A stretch of DNA of 64,000 nucleotides from Denitromonas ohlonensis (lineage in GTDB: Bacteria > Pseudomonadota > Gammaproteobacteria > Burkholderiales > Rhodocyclaceae), in NCBI RefSeq assembly GCF_007625205.1, contig NZ_VMNI01000007.1:372001-436000 (forward strand). The letters are read 5' to 3'. Each line of letters starts with the position of its first letter. Position 1 is the first letter of the stretch. Positions 37,679-47,069 of the stretch are shown one piece after another. Position numbers and translations under genes: made by a program. A model generated the notes under the pieces. It worked only from the letters and a program-made list of their open reading frames with translations, did not search any database and had not been told where the DNA came from.

Positions 37679-38415
37679 GGGCGGCCCATCTGTTGATCCC
37701 GGAGTGGCCCGCCCCGCCACGCGTGAAGGCGCTGATGACGACGCGTGCCGGCGGTGTGAGCGCGGGCTGTTTTTCGAGTTTGAATCTGGGCGACCACGTG
37801 GGGGATGACCCCCTGGCCGTCGCGGAAAACCGTCGCGTGATCGCCCGCGAGCTCCCCTCAAACCCGATCTGGTTGAATCAGGTGCATGGTGTTCAGTGTG
37901 TTACCGCCGATCAAATCATGCCGGGCTCGACGGCCGATGCGTCGACCACGCGCGTGCCGGAGGTGGTGTGCAGTGTCATGACGGCAGATTGTTTGCCGGT
38001 GCTTTTCTGCGATCTGTCCGGCACGGTCGTCGCCGCCGCGCACGCGGGCTGGCGGGGTCTGCGATCCGGCGTGCTCGAAGCGACCGTGGCCGGCATGGAT
38101 GCGCCCGCCAGTGAAATCATTGCCTGGATGGGGGCGGCAATTGGCCCGGACGCGTTTGAAGTCGGTGATGAGGTCCGGCACGCCTTCGTGGATGACGATG
38201 CGGGCGCCACTGTGGCGTTCAAATCATCAATCGCTGAGGGCAAGTGGCTGGCTGATCTCTATACGCTGGCGCGCAGGCGGCTCGCAGCGTGCGGCCTGCG
38301 GCAGGTCTATGGCGGAAATCTATGCACACTGGCCGATCCGCAACGTTTTTTTTCGTACCGGCGTGATGGTCAAACCGGTCGGATGGCGGCAATGATCTGG
38401 CTTTCCACTCATTGA
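37675..38415 (+). CDS. pgeF: peptidoglycan-editing / purine nucleoside phosphorylase family (YfiH/PgeF)
   Basis: This 246-residue protein belongs to the DUF152/YfiH (laccase-domain) family. The metal-site residues are visible in WLNQVHG, MTADCLPVLF and AAHAGWRGL. E. coli YfiH removes wrong L-amino acids from peptidoglycan precursors; other members act as purine nucleoside phosphorylases. The ATG overlaps the rluD stop, the conserved rluD-pgeF arrangement. The end TIGAAIGPDAF-type motif is seen as MGAAIGPDAFEV. Confidence 0.9.
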   Translation: MRAAHLLIPEWPAPPRVKALMTTRAGGVSAGCFSSLNLGDHVGDDPLAVAENRRVIARELPSNPIWLNQVHGVQCVTADQIMPGSTADASTTRVPEVVCSVMTADCLPVLFCDLSGTVVAAAHAGWRGLRSGVLEATVAGMDAPASEIIAWMGAAIGPDAFEVGDEVRHAFVDDDAGATVAFKSSIAEGKWLADLYTLARRRLAACGLRQVYGGNLCTLADPQRFFSYRRDGQTGRMAAMIWLSTH

Positions 38416-38546
38416 GAATGGCCTTGTTGGCACCGCGATTCGGGGCATCGGCCATCGCATCGACGCCCGGGATTTCGGGTGTTTGCTGCGGTGCGGCCGT
38501 GAGATGGAATGCACCGAAGCGATTGCCAGATTGCGCCGCGCGGGTA

Positions 38547-38768
38547 TTATTGATCCCGGCTGGATTCGCTGTGCTGTGCGTCGGAGTCGATATCGCTGCT
38601 TTTTTCGCGTAGTTTACGACGGCGTGCCGGTGTGCCGAATAGCCACAAGAAGAGGCTCATTGGCAACACGCCCATAAACATAAAGGTCAGCACGCCACCG
38701 ACCACGGTAGTGTCGGAGATAGCTGCCATAAGGGCCACATAGAGCCAGGCGATAGCGATGATGTACAT
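38547..38768 (-). CDS. small inner-membrane protein upstream of phaC
   Basis: This 73-residue protein has two hydrophobic segments (about 1-22 and 25-45), then a basic tail beginning FGTPARRRKLRE. I recall similar short proteins near genes of other Rhodocyclales, but no function. The start at 38768 (MYIIAIAWLYV) has a weak ribosome-binding site; the reading frame is open further upstream. It is divergent from phaC with about 67 bp between the starts, so they may share a control region. Nothing else is seen in 38416-38546. Confidence 0.65.
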   Translation of the reverse strand: MYIIAIAWLYVALMAAISDTTVVGGVLTFMFMGVLPMSLFLWLFGTPARRRKLREKSSDIDSDAQHSESSRDQ

Positions 38769-38835
38769 CGCAAGATTGTAACGCCCTTCGCACGACCGAC
38801 TGTAGCGGCGTAGCGAATGGCCCCAGGGAGTCAGA

Positions 38836-40563
38836 ATGACCGATCGTAAGACGCCCACGTTCCCCAACGTGACCGAGATGTTCCAGTTTGGCGAGCAGTT
38901 TGCAAAACAGTTCTTCGATGTCGTCGGCAAGCACAGCGAGACGATTCAGAAAACGGGTGGGGCCATTCCCGTTCCTGAGACTGAAGCCCTGTCGGCATTG
39001 CAGCAAGACTTCGCCAAGCGCCATGCGCAGCTGTGGTCGCACATGCTGCAGCGTCAGCCTGGAAGCGCTTCAGAGCCGCTGATCGAAGCGCCGCGAGGCG
39101 ACCGCCGGTTCTCGTCCGAGGCGTGGCAGGAAAGCCCGATGTATGACTACCTGCGTCAGGCCTATTTGCTGAATGCCGAGTATCTGACGCAAGTTGCCGA
39201 CAGCCTTCCGGTGGCTGACGGCCGCGCTAAAGCGCGTATGCAGTTCCTGACCCGGCAATATGTTGATGCGCTGGCGCCGAGCAATTTCGCCGCGACCAAC
39301 CCCGAGTTCATCAAGAAAGCGCTTGAAACCAAGGGCGAGAGCATTTCCGTGGGCATCCAGAACCTGCTCGCCGACATGGAGAAAGGCCGTATTTCGATGA
39401 CCGATGACGGTGCGTTTGAGGTCGGCCAGAACCTGGCGACGACGCCGGGGGCGGTGGTCTTTGAAAACGCATTCATGCAACTGATTCAGTATTCGCCGCT
39501 GACCGACAAGGTTGCCGCGACGCCGTTGCTGATCGTGCCGCCGTGCATCAACAAGTTCTACATCATGGATCTGCAGGCCAACAATTCGCTGGTGCGTTTT
39601 GTGGTCGAACAGGGCTTCACGGTGTTTCTGGTGTCATGGAAGAACCCGAAAGAAGATCTCGCCAAAGCGACGTGGGACAACTATCTGGAGCACGGCCCCC
39701 TGGCGGCGCTGGAGGTTGTTCGTGAGATCACCGGTGTCAAAAAGCCGAATGCCTTGGGTTTCTGCGTAGGCGGCACCTTGCTTACTTCGGCGCTTGCCGT
39801 GGCCAAGGGGCGGGGCGAAGATCCGGTCGAAAGCCTCACCCTGATGACTACCTTGCTCGATTTCGCCAACGCTGGCGAACTGGGCTGCCTGATCGACGAA
39901 ACTTCGGTGGCCGCACGTGAAGCCACCATCGGCAAGGGCGGGCTGCTGCCTGGCCAGGAATTGGCCAACGTGTTTTCCGCGCTTCGGGCAAATGACCTGG
40001 TTTGGCAGTATGTTGTCGGCAACTACCTGAAAGGCGACAAGCCGGCCGCCTTCGATCTGCTCTACTGGAACTCGGACAGCACCAACCTGCCGGGACCGTT
40101 CCTGGCGTGGTATCTGCGGAATATGTACCTTGAGAACAACCTGCGGGTCCCCGGCCGGCTCAAGATGCTCAACGTCAAGGTTGATCTGGGCAAAGTCGAT
40201 GTGCCAGCGTATTTGCTCGCCGCGCGGGAAGATCATATTGTTCCGTGGGAGAGCGCTTACCTGGTGCGTAAACTGCTGGGTGGAGAGACCACCTTCGTGC
40301 TCGGTGCCAGCGGGCATATTGCCGGCGCAATCAACCCGGCAAGCAAGAACCGCCGAAGCTACTGGACCAGTGCGTCGCAGTCGGCGGCGGCCGAAGAGTG
40401 GCTTGAGGCCGCCGACGAGCAACCCGGAAGCTGGTGGCTGCACTGGATTGAGTGGCTCAAGAAGCGCGGTGGCAAATCCATTGCTGCTCGCGGACGTTTG
40501 GGCAACGCCAAGTACGAAACGATCGAGCCGGCCCCCGGACGTTATGTGAAGGAAAAGTCCTGA
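38836..40563 (+). CDS. phaC: class I polyhydroxyalkanoate synthase
   Basis: This 575-residue enzyme polymerises 3-hydroxyacyl-CoA into PHA granules. The nucleophile is Cys310 in the lipase-like box GFCVGGT; the Asp and His of the triad fit AREDHIVPW and SGHIAGAINP. The N-terminal region TEMFQFGEQF and the length match class I synthases that act without a PhaE partner. AGGGAG precedes the ATG. A hairpin (CCCGGCAG/CTGCCGGG, 40588-40616) lies in the gap before phaB. Confidence 0.96.
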   Translation: MTDRKTPTFPNVTEMFQFGEQFAKQFFDVVGKHSETIQKTGGAIPVPETEALSALQQDFAKRHAQLWSHMLQRQPGSASEPLIEAPRGDRRFSSEAWQESPMYDYLRQAYLLNAEYLTQVADSLPVADGRAKARMQFLTRQYVDALAPSNFAATNPEFIKKALETKGESISVGIQNLLADMEKGRISMTDDGAFEVGQNLATTPGAVVFENAFMQLIQYSPLTDKVAATPLLIVPPCINKFYIMDLQANNSLVRFVVEQGFTVFLVSWKNPKEDLAKATWDNYLEHGPLAALEVVREITGVKKPNALGFCVGGTLLTSALAVAKGRGEDPVESLTLMTTLLDFANAGELGCLIDETSVAAREATIGKGGLLPGQELANVFSALRANDLVWQYVVGNYLKGDKPAAFDLLYWNSDSTNLPGPFLAWYLRNMYLENNLRVPGRLKMLNVKVDLGKVDVPAYLLAAREDHIVPWESAYLVRKLLGGETTFVLGASGHIAGAINPASKNRRSYWTSASQSAAAEEWLEAADEQPGSWWLHWIEWLKKRGGKSIAARGRLGNAKYETIEPAPGRYVKEKS

Positions 40564-40587
40564 CGGCGGATTCGAAACGATTTCCCG

Positions 40588-40616
40588 CCCGGCAGCGGTA
40601 GAGGGGCACTGCCGGG
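40588..40616 (+). other. phaC-phaB intergenic hairpin
   Basis: CCCGGCAG pairs with CTGCCGGG around a 13-base loop. There is no T-run after it, so it is more likely an mRNA-stability element or partial attenuator than a full terminator. Confidence 0.5.
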
Positions 40617-40658
40617 GATACGAAAAGCCCCTGGATAATGAAGGGAGAGGAGAGAGAT

Positions 40659-41399
40659 ATGGCGCGTATTGCACTGGTAACAGGTGGTATGGGCGGTCTG
40701 GGTGAGGCCGTCTGCATCAAACTTGCAGCACTTGGCTATCGCGTGGTGACCACGCACTCACCGGGCAATTCCAAGGCTGAGGAGTGGCTGCAGTCGATGA
40801 ATGGTATGGGGTATGGTTTCCGCGCTGTTCCTTGCGACGTCGCTGATTTCGACTCCGCCCAAGAATGCGTCGCGCGTGTGACCGCAGATGTCGGCCCGAT
40901 CGACGTGTTGGTCAACAACGCGGGTATTACGCGCGACATGACCTTCAAGAAAATGGGCAAGGCGGATTGGGACGCTGTCATCAGCACCAACCTCGATAGC
41001 GTCTTCAACATGACCAAGCAAGTCATCGATGGCATGGTCGAGCGCAAATGGGGTCGTGTGATCAACGTGTCATCCGTCAATGGCCAGAAAGGCGCTTTTG
41101 GTCAAACCAACTACGCGGCAGCAAAAGCCGGTATGCATGGCTTTACCAAGGCGCTGGCACTGGAAGTGGCGCGCAATGGCGTGACCGTGAATACCATTTC
41201 TCCGGGGTACATCGGCACCAAGATGGTGATGGCGATTCCGCAGGAGATTCTTGACTCCAAGATTCTTCCGCAGATCCCGGTCAGCCGTCTGGGCAAGCCG
41301 GAAGAAATCGCCGGGCTGGTCGCTTATCTGTCCTCTGAAGAGGCTGCTTTTGTGACGGGCGCCAACATTTCGATCAACGGCGGGCAGCACATGTTCTGA
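40659..41399 (+). CDS. phaB: acetoacetyl-CoA reductase, copy 1
   Basis: This 246-residue short-chain dehydrogenase reduces acetoacetyl-CoA to (R)-3-hydroxybutyryl-CoA for PHB. It shows ALVTGGMGGLGEA (cofactor site), VNNAGITRDMTF, the catalytic Ser in NVSSVNGQKG and YxxxK in NYAAAKAG. A rich purine run precedes the ATG (GAGAGGAGAG). It lies 95 bp behind phaC and is closed by a strong terminator, so it is probably the partner of phaC in one transcript. Confidence 0.95.
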   Translation: MARIALVTGGMGGLGEAVCIKLAALGYRVVTTHSPGNSKAEEWLQSMNGMGYGFRAVPCDVADFDSAQECVARVTADVGPIDVLVNNAGITRDMTFKKMGKADWDAVISTNLDSVFNMTKQVIDGMVERKWGRVINVSSVNGQKGAFGQTNYAAAKAGMHGFTKALALEVARNGVTVNTISPGYIGTKMVMAIPQEILDSKILPQIPVSRLGKPEEIAGLVAYLSSEEAAFVTGANISINGGQHMF

Positions 41400-41420
41400 C
41401 CGTTTCAGGTCAGACGTGAA

Positions 41421-41450
41421 AGAAGGCGCACCTCGGTGCGCCTTCTTTTT
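41421..41450 (+). terminator. Rho-independent terminator after phaB copy 1
   Basis: AGAAGGCGCAC pairs perfectly with GTGCGCCTTCT around a CTCG loop, followed by a T-run. It separates the first phaB from the second. Confidence 0.93.
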
Positions 41451-41493
41451 GTGGAATTATGGTGCGTTGCAATATTTTCTTGCGTTTTGTGCT

Positions 41494-41499
41494 TATAAT
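41494..41499 (+). promoter_or_regulatory. -10 element upstream of phaB copy 2
   Basis: A consensus TATAAT lies about 100 bp before the second phaB, in a locally AT-rich stretch after the terminator. No well-spaced -35 is seen (TTGCAA is 21 bp away), so an activator may be needed. Confidence 0.45.
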
Positions 41500-41598
41500 C
41501 AGCCTGAGGCATGTCGTGCGTTGCGCAATCGACTGAGGCGGTTGTGTGCGGTAGCAGCGCGATTGCCCAAGACATAGACACATAAATAGGGGTTGATT

Positions 41599-42339
41599 AT
41601 GACCAAGAAAATCGCATTGGTTACCGGTGCAATGGGTGGGCTCGGAACGGCGATCTGCCAGGCTTTTGCCAAGGAAGGCATGACCGTGGTGGCAAACTGC
41701 CTGCCGGGCTATTCGGAGAAGGATGCTTGGCTTGACGGCCAGAAAGCCCAGGGTTTTGAGTTTCTGGTGGCCGAAGGCGATGTCTCGGACTACGACTCCT
41801 GCAAAGTGATGATCGACAAGATCGAGAGCGACATTGGCTCGGTTGACGTGCTGGTGAATAACGCGGGCATCACGCGCGACAAGTTCTTCCCCAAGATGGA
41901 AACGGGGCAGTGGCAAGCTGTCATCAACACCAACCTGAACAGCCTGTTCAACGTCACTCATCACATCTCGCCCAAAATGGCAGAGCGTGGCTGGGGCCGC
42001 ATCATCAATATTTCGTCGGTTAACGGTGTCAAGGGTCAGGCGGGTCAAACCAACTACTCGACTGCCAAAGCCGGGGTGCTGGGCTTTACCAAGGCCTTGG
42101 CTCAGGAGCTCGCCACCAAGGGTGTGACGGTCAACGCCATCGCCCCGGGTTACATCGCCACCGACATGGTCATGGCGATTCGTGATGATGTGCGCCAGGC
42201 GATTACCGACACGGTGCCGATGAAGCGTCTGGGCAAGCCGGAAGAGATCGGCGGTCTGTGCGCCTACCTGGCATCCGAGATGGCTGGCTACATCACCGGC
42301 TCAACCGTGAACATCAACGGTGGTCTGCACATGTCGTAA
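41599..42339 (+). CDS. phaB: acetoacetyl-CoA reductase, copy 2
   Basis: This 246-residue short-chain dehydrogenase is a close paralogue of the gene just upstream, with the same length and motifs: ALVTGAMGGLGTA, VNNAGITRDKFF, NISSVNGVKG and NYSTAKAG, and the same kind of ending (TVNINGGLHMS). It has its own -10 element and own terminator, so it can be expressed independently. The two may differ in cofactor preference or in the condition of use; that is inference. ATG 41599 follows AGGGG. Confidence 0.93.
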   Translation: MTKKIALVTGAMGGLGTAICQAFAKEGMTVVANCLPGYSEKDAWLDGQKAQGFEFLVAEGDVSDYDSCKVMIDKIESDIGSVDVLVNNAGITRDKFFPKMETGQWQAVINTNLNSLFNVTHHISPKMAERGWGRIINISSVNGVKGQAGQTNYSTAKAGVLGFTKALAQELATKGVTVNAIAPGYIATDMVMAIRDDVRQAITDTVPMKRLGKPEEIGGLCAYLASEMAGYITGSTVNINGGLHMS

Positions 42340-42368
42340 TCGTGCCGCGTTGCGAAACCGGTCACACG

Positions 42369-42394
42369 AAACCCCGTCCTATGGCGGGGTTTTT
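42369..42394 (+). terminator. Rho-independent terminator after phaB copy 2
   Basis: AAACCCCG pairs with CGGGGTTT, with two further pairs towards a four-base loop, and T residues follow. It ends the second phaB transcript just before the phaR promoter region. Confidence 0.9.
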
Positions 42395-42409
42395 CTTTGC
42401 GCACCGCGG

Positions 42410-42415
42410 TATAAT
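42410..42415 (+). promoter_or_regulatory. -10 element upstream of phaR
   Basis: A consensus TATAAT lies 46 bp before the phaR ATG. The -35 position is occupied by the terminator tail and matches poorly. phaR genes are commonly autoregulated, so a nearby PhaR site is expected, but I cannot define one. Confidence 0.4.
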
Positions 42416-42460
42416 TCGCTTGAGAGTGGGCAAACTACCCGCCGCGTGGAGACGAATGCA

Positions 42461-43063
42461 ATGCCAGACCAACTGCGATTGATCAAAAAATACCCGAACC
42501 GACGCTTGTACGACACACGTACCAGTTCCTACATCACGTTGTCCGACGTCAAAGACTTGGTGCTGGCCAACGATGAGTTCAAAGTCGTCGACGCAAAGAC
42601 CGGAGATGACCTGACGCGGGGCATTCTGCTTCAGATCATTCTTGAAGAAGAAGCGGGCGGTGCGCCGATGTTTACCAGTGACCTGCTCTCCCACATGATT
42701 CGCTTCTATGGCAATGCCATGCAGGGGATGATGGGAAAGTACCTGGAAAACAACATCAAGGCGTTTACCGACATGCAGCTCAAACTGCAGGATCAGGCGC
42801 GCTCGATCTACGGCGAGAACAGCCCGATCAGCCAGGACTTGTGGGCTCAGTTCCTCAATTTCCAGGGGCCGGCGATGCAGAGCATGATGGGTGCGTACAT
42901 GGAGCAGAGCAAGAAGATGCTCACCCAGATGCAAGAACAAGTGGAAAGCCAGACGCGCAATCTGTTCTCGGGCTTCCAGTTCCCTAACTATTCGCAGAAT
43001 CCTCAGGAGACGAACCATGACGTCGCTGTGGATCCGCGTAAAACGAGTAGCAATAAGAAGTGA
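42461..43063 (+). CDS. phaR: polyhydroxyalkanoate synthesis repressor PhaR
   Basis: This 200-residue regulator senses PHB granules and represses phasin genes. The N-terminal PHB/PHA accumulation regulator DNA-binding domain is obvious (LIKKYPNRRLYDTRTSSYITL), followed by the PHB-binding repeat regions (LSHMIRFYGNAMQGMM, FLNFQGPAMQSMMGAYMEQS). The start MPDQLR is preceded by GGAGACGA. No phasin gene (phaP) is in the window. rimO follows after 37 bp. Confidence 0.95.
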   Translation: MPDQLRLIKKYPNRRLYDTRTSSYITLSDVKDLVLANDEFKVVDAKTGDDLTRGILLQIILEEEAGGAPMFTSDLLSHMIRFYGNAMQGMMGKYLENNIKAFTDMQLKLQDQARSIYGENSPISQDLWAQFLNFQGPAMQSMMGAYMEQSKKMLTQMQEQVESQTRNLFSGFQFPNYSQNPQETNHDVAVDPRKTSSNKK

Positions 43064-43100
43064 ATCTGCGCCTGAGTATCGTGTTTCGGAGTGAGTCGAT

Positions 43101-44438
43101 ATGAGTCACTCCGCCGCCCCTAAAGTGGGCTTCGTATCCCTCGGCTGCCCGAAGGCGACCGTTGATTCCGAGCATATCCTGACCCGCTTGCGGGCAGAAG
43201 GGTATGAAGTCTCCGGGTCCTACGACGACGCGGAACTGGTGGTCGTCAATACCTGCGGATTTATTGATGCGGCGGTCGCCGAGTCGCTCGATGCCATCGG
43301 TGAGGCCTTGGCAGAAAACGGTCGCGTTATCGTGACAGGCTGTCTCGGCGCCAAGTCCGACGTGATTCTGGATGCCCACCCGCAGGTGCTGGCGGTCACG
43401 GGCCCGCATGCGACCAACGAGGTGATGCAGGCGATCCATGCGCACGTGCCCAAGCCGCATGACCCGTTTCTGGATCTGGTGCCGCCACAGGGTGTCCGGC
43501 TGACCCCGAGGCACTACGCTTACCTGAAAATTTCCGAAGGCTGTAATCATCGGTGCACCTTCTGCATCATTCCGTCGATGCGTGGCGACCTTGTCAGTCG
43601 CCCGATTGGCGATGTGCTGCGTGAGGCCGAAAAGCTGGCCGAGGCCGGGGTCAAGGAGTTGTTGGTGATTTCTCAGGACACCAGTGCCTATGGTGTCGAT
43701 GTGAAGTACCGCACCGGATTCTGGGGCGGCAAGCCGGTCAAGACCCGCTTGCTTGAACTGGCCAACGCGCTGGGTGAGCTTGGTATCTGGGTGCGGATGC
43801 ACTATGTGTACCCGTATCCGAGCGTGGATGACCTGATTCCGCTGATGGCCGAAGGCAAGATCCTGCCTTATCTCGATGTGCCGTTTCAGCATGCGAGCCC
43901 GCGGATTTTGAAAGCCATGCGTCGCCCGGCCAGTGCCGAGAACGTGTTGGAGCGGGTCCGTAAGTGGCGCAGCATCTGTCCGGATCTCACGATCCGCTCA
44001 ACCTTCATCACCGGCTTCCCCGGCGAGACCGAGGCTGACTTTGAAGAGTTGCTTCGCTTCCTCGAAATGGCCGATCTGGACAGGGTAGGGGCCTTTGCCT
44101 ACTCACCGGTTGAGGGTGCGGCCGCAAATGCGCTGGGAGATCCTGTGCCCGAAGCCGTCCGCGAGTCTCGTCGTGCGCGCTTGATGGCCTTCCAGGAAGA
44201 CATCAGCACGCAGCGTCTTGAAGCCAAGATTGGCCGCGAGATGACGGTGCTGGTGGATGATGTTGATGACGATGGCGCCGTGGCGCGATCACCTGGCGAC
44301 GCGCCCGATATCGACGGTTTGGTTTACATTCCGGGAGCCGACCATCTTGAGGTGGGTGATTTCGTTCAGGTGCGCATTACCGATTGTGACGTCCACGATC
44401 TTTACGCCGACCTGTTACAGGACGACGCTCGCAGCTAA
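43101..44438 (+). CDS. rimO: ribosomal protein S12 methylthiotransferase RimO
   Basis: This 445-residue radical-SAM enzyme adds a methylthio group to Asp88 of ribosomal protein S12. The N-terminal UPF0004 domain has Cys 16, 52 and 81 for one [4Fe-4S] cluster, and the radical-SAM motif CNHRCTFC (Cys 148, 152, 155) holds the other. A TRAM domain ends the protein. The start phrase [16 protein letters not shown] is typical of RimO, distinguishing it from MiaB. Confidence 0.95.
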   Translation: MSHSAAPKVGFVSLGCPKATVDSEHILTRLRAEGYEVSGSYDDAELVVVNTCGFIDAAVAESLDAIGEALAENGRVIVTGCLGAKSDVILDAHPQVLAVTGPHATNEVMQAIHAHVPKPHDPFLDLVPPQGVRLTPRHYAYLKISEGCNHRCTFCIIPSMRGDLVSRPIGDVLREAEKLAEAGVKELLVISQDTSAYGVDVKYRTGFWGGKPVKTRLLELANALGELGIWVRMHYVYPYPSVDDLIPLMAEGKILPYLDVPFQHASPRILKAMRRPASAENVLERVRKWRSICPDLTIRSTFITGFPGETEADFEELLRFLEMADLDRVGAFAYSPVEGAAANALGDPVPEAVRESRRARLMAFQEDISTQRLEAKIGREMTVLVDDVDDDGAVARSPGDAPDIDGLVYIPGADHLEVGDFVQVRITDCDVHDLYADLLQDDARS

Positions 44439-44476
44439 AGCCCGCCGGCGTCGCCATTTGCTCAAAAGGGCTCGCC

Positions 44477-45421
44477 ATGCATGATCTGGAACAACCCCGC
44501 AGTTTGAGTGACGGCCCCAGGCTGGGGCTGGCGCTCGGAAGCGGGGCGGCCCGCGGCTGGGCGCATATCGGCGTTATTCGCGCACTCAAGCGCGAAGGCA
44601 TTCACCCGGACATCATTAGCGGTTGCTCCATCGGCGCCTTTGTTGGTGCTGCGGAGGCGACGGGCGAATTCGAAAAACTGGCGACCTGGGTTGAGCGGCT
44701 GACATGGCAGTCGGTGGTGTCGCTTCTTGATGTCAGCCTCAAGGGCGGGCTGATCAAAGGCGACCGCCTCATCGACTATTTCGAGCGCGAGATCGCGACG
44801 CTCGACTTCGACGAATTGCAGCTCCCCTTTGGCTGTGTTGCAACAGAACTCCAGACGGGCCGGGAAATTTGGCTAAAGGAGGGCAGTGTTGCCCGCGCTG
44901 TGCGTGCTTCCATTGCCTTGCCCGGGCTGTTCACGCCAGTTGTCGAAAAAGACCGAGTGCTGGTCGATGGGGGGTTGGTGAATCCGGTGCCGGTGTCGCT
45001 GTGCCGCGCCATGGGCGCCGACATCGTGATTGCGGTCGATCTGGGGTCCGACATCGTCGGAAGAGCGAAACGCCGCCTCCCGCACGGAAAGAAACCTGCT
45101 GTTGAGCCCAGTGCCGAGCGAAGCTGGGCGGAGCGTCTGCTCGACCGCTTTGGTTTGAACGGGAAGGATAGCGAAGATGATGAGCTCTCCATGCTGGATG
45201 TGCTCAATACCAGCATCAATATCATGCAGGTCCGGATTGCCCGCAGTCGTTTGGCAGGTGAGCCGGCTGACGTCTTGATTGCGCCGCGTGTCGGGCAGGT
45301 CGGGCCGATGGACTACCATCGAGCCAAAGAAACCATTGCGGAAGGCGAGGCAGCGGTTGCGCGGATGATGCCGGCGATCCGATATGCCTTGGGTCACGAA
45401 GGAGGTGGGCATGATGCATGA
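44477..45421 (+). CDS. patatin-like phospholipase (RssA-type)
   Basis: This 314-residue, probably cytoplasmic protein has the patatin active-site parts: the glycine-rich oxyanion loop LGSGAARGWAH, the nucleophile motif GCSIG (Ser near residue 55) and the catalytic Asp in VDGGLVNPVP. It matches the bacterial RssA-type branch by length. Its substrate is unknown. The stop lies a few bases inside the next gene, so they are co-transcribed. Confidence 0.9.
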   Translation: MHDLEQPRSLSDGPRLGLALGSGAARGWAHIGVIRALKREGIHPDIISGCSIGAFVGAAEATGEFEKLATWVERLTWQSVVSLLDVSLKGGLIKGDRLIDYFEREIATLDFDELQLPFGCVATELQTGREIWLKEGSVARAVRASIALPGLFTPVVEKDRVLVDGGLVNPVPVSLCRAMGADIVIAVDLGSDIVGRAKRRLPHGKKPAVEPSAERSWAERLLDRFGLNGKDSEDDELSMLDVLNTSINIMQVRIARSRLAGEPADVLIAPRVGQVGPMDYHRAKETIAEGEAAVARMMPAIRYALGHEGGGHDA

Positions 45422-46832
45422 AGCCTTGCTGGGGCGCTTGGTGGTGTGTGTTGGTGAGTCTTATGTCCTCACCAGTCCTGACGATCAGGCTCCCTATATG
45501 ACTGACTGGCGCGGGCGGTATCACGGTTCCGCGTATGCGGTGGTGCGTCCATCGGATGTCGCGCAAGTGTCCAGTGTGATGCGCCTTTGCCATGAGCTCG
45601 GTGTTGGCGTGGTCCCCCAGGGGGGGAATACCGGCTTGTGTGGCGGGGCAACGCCGCGCGAGGACGACGCCGTCATCGTTCTGGCGCTGGATCGATTGAA
45701 GGCGGTACGGGCTATCGATCCCGTCGATAACACGATGCTGGTCGAGGCGGGTTGCACGCTGGCCCAGATTCAGCTGGCCGCTGAGGGCGCAGACCGCCTG
45801 TTTCCGCTATCGCTCGCGTCTGAGGGGAGCTGTCAGATTGGTGGCAACATCGCCACCAATGCTGGCGGCGTGCATGTCGTTAGATACGGAAACACCCGCC
45901 AACAAGTGCTTGGTCTGGAAGTGGTGCTGCCTGACGGTACGGTCTGGAATGGCTTGCGTTCGCTGCTCAAGGACAACACCGGATACGACCTCAAGCAGTT
46001 GTTTATCGGTTCGGAGGGCACGCTGGGGGTGATTACCGCCGCCACGTTGCGTTTGATGGCGCGCCCGAAGCAGCGCGCAGTCGCGTGGCTGGCCGTGACT
46101 GACCCCCAGGCAGCACTGGCGCTCCTGGGGGCAGCGAGAGATCGCCTTGGTGAGCGGGTGTCGGCATTTGAATTGATCAGTCAGAACGCACTCGATGTCG
46201 TTTTGCGCCACATCCCGGGTGCGCGCTTGCCGCTGGCACAGAACCCGCCATGGTCGGTCTTGCTCGAGGTCTCCGACGTCGCGGCGGATACCCGACTTGA
46301 TGAGGCGCTGGAGGCGCTTGCCGCCGACGCGTTTGAGTCAGGCCTGGTAAGCGATGCGGCGATTGCTGCATCGGTCGCCCAGTGCGAGGCCTTGTGGGCG
46401 CTCCGGGAGAATATTTCCGAGGCGCAGCGAATCGAGGGCTTAAGCATCAAGCACGATGTGTCATTGCCCGTCAGTGTGATTCCCGCTTTTCTTGAATCGG
46501 CCGAGCGGGCATTGGCCGCTGACTATCCAGCCGCGCGCATCGTGGCTTTTGGCCATATGGGTGATGGAAACCTGCACTACAACATTTCCTCAGTCGATGC
46601 GACGCAAAACGCCGCCTTGATTGCGCAAACGGAAGCGGTGAATCGTTGTGTGCATGACATTGTTGCCGGTTTTGATGGCTCGATTTCCGCCGAGCATGGC
46701 ATTGGTCAGCTCAAGCGCGAGGAATTGGTGCGTTATAAATCGACTGTCGAGCTGGCTTTGATGCGCCGTATCAAGGAGGCGATTGATCCGCGCGGCTTGA
46801 TGAATCCGGGCAAGGTGCTACCCGATTCCTAA
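45414..46832 (+). CDS. FAD-linked oxidase (GlcD / D-2-hydroxyglutarate dehydrogenase-like)
   Basis: This 472-residue flavoenzyme has an N-terminal FAD-binding domain (VVPQGGNTGLCGGATP, then GGNIATNAGGVHVVRYGN) and a C-terminal oxidase domain ending in the family signature SAEHGIGQLKREEL. It oxidises a 2-hydroxy acid such as D-2-hydroxyglutarate, glycolate or D-lactate; which one cannot be told. Two ATGs lie at 45411 and 45414; GGAGG is spaced better for the second. It overlaps the patatin gene by 8 bp. Confidence 0.88.
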   Translation: MHEALLGRLVVCVGESYVLTSPDDQAPYMTDWRGRYHGSAYAVVRPSDVAQVSSVMRLCHELGVGVVPQGGNTGLCGGATPREDDAVIVLALDRLKAVRAIDPVDNTMLVEAGCTLAQIQLAAEGADRLFPLSLASEGSCQIGGNIATNAGGVHVVRYGNTRQQVLGLEVVLPDGTVWNGLRSLLKDNTGYDLKQLFIGSEGTLGVITAATLRLMARPKQRAVAWLAVTDPQAALALLGAARDRLGERVSAFELISQNALDVVLRHIPGARLPLAQNPPWSVLLEVSDVAADTRLDEALEALAADAFESGLVSDAAIAASVAQCEALWALRENISEAQRIEGLSIKHDVSLPVSVIPAFLESAERALAADYPAARIVAFGHMGDGNLHYNISSVDATQNAALIAQTEAVNRCVHDIVAGFDGSISAEHGIGQLKREELVRYKSTVELALMRRIKEAIDPRGLMNPGKVLPDS

Positions 46833-46860
46833 GACTTCTGAAAGTCGCGTCAAAAAGGGG

Positions 46861-46889
46861 TTTACAGCTTTTAAATGGCCACCTATAAT
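46861..46889 (+). promoter_or_regulatory. sigma-70 promoter of first tRNA cassette
   Basis: TTTACA, 17 bases, then a perfect TATAAT. Transcription would begin about 5-7 bp before the first tRNA-Ala. Confidence 0.85.
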
Positions 46890-46901
46890 GCGCGCTCTTT
46901 C

Positions 46902-46977
<76 letters not shown>

Positions 46978-46985
46978 AAGAACAG

Positions 46986-47061
46986 GTCCCTATCGTCTAG
47001 AGGCCTAGGACACCGCCCTTTCACGGCGGCGACCGGGGTTCGAATCCCCGTAGGGACGCCA
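46986..47061 (+). tRNA. tRNA-Glu (TTC)
   Basis: The 76-nt gene has acceptor GTCCCTA/TAGGGAC, anticodon stem CCGCC/GGCGG around CTTTCAC (anticodon TTC), T-arm GGTTCGAATCC and encoded CCA. It lies 8 bp after tRNA-Ala. Confidence 0.96.
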
Positions 47062-47069
47062 AGTTGCAT

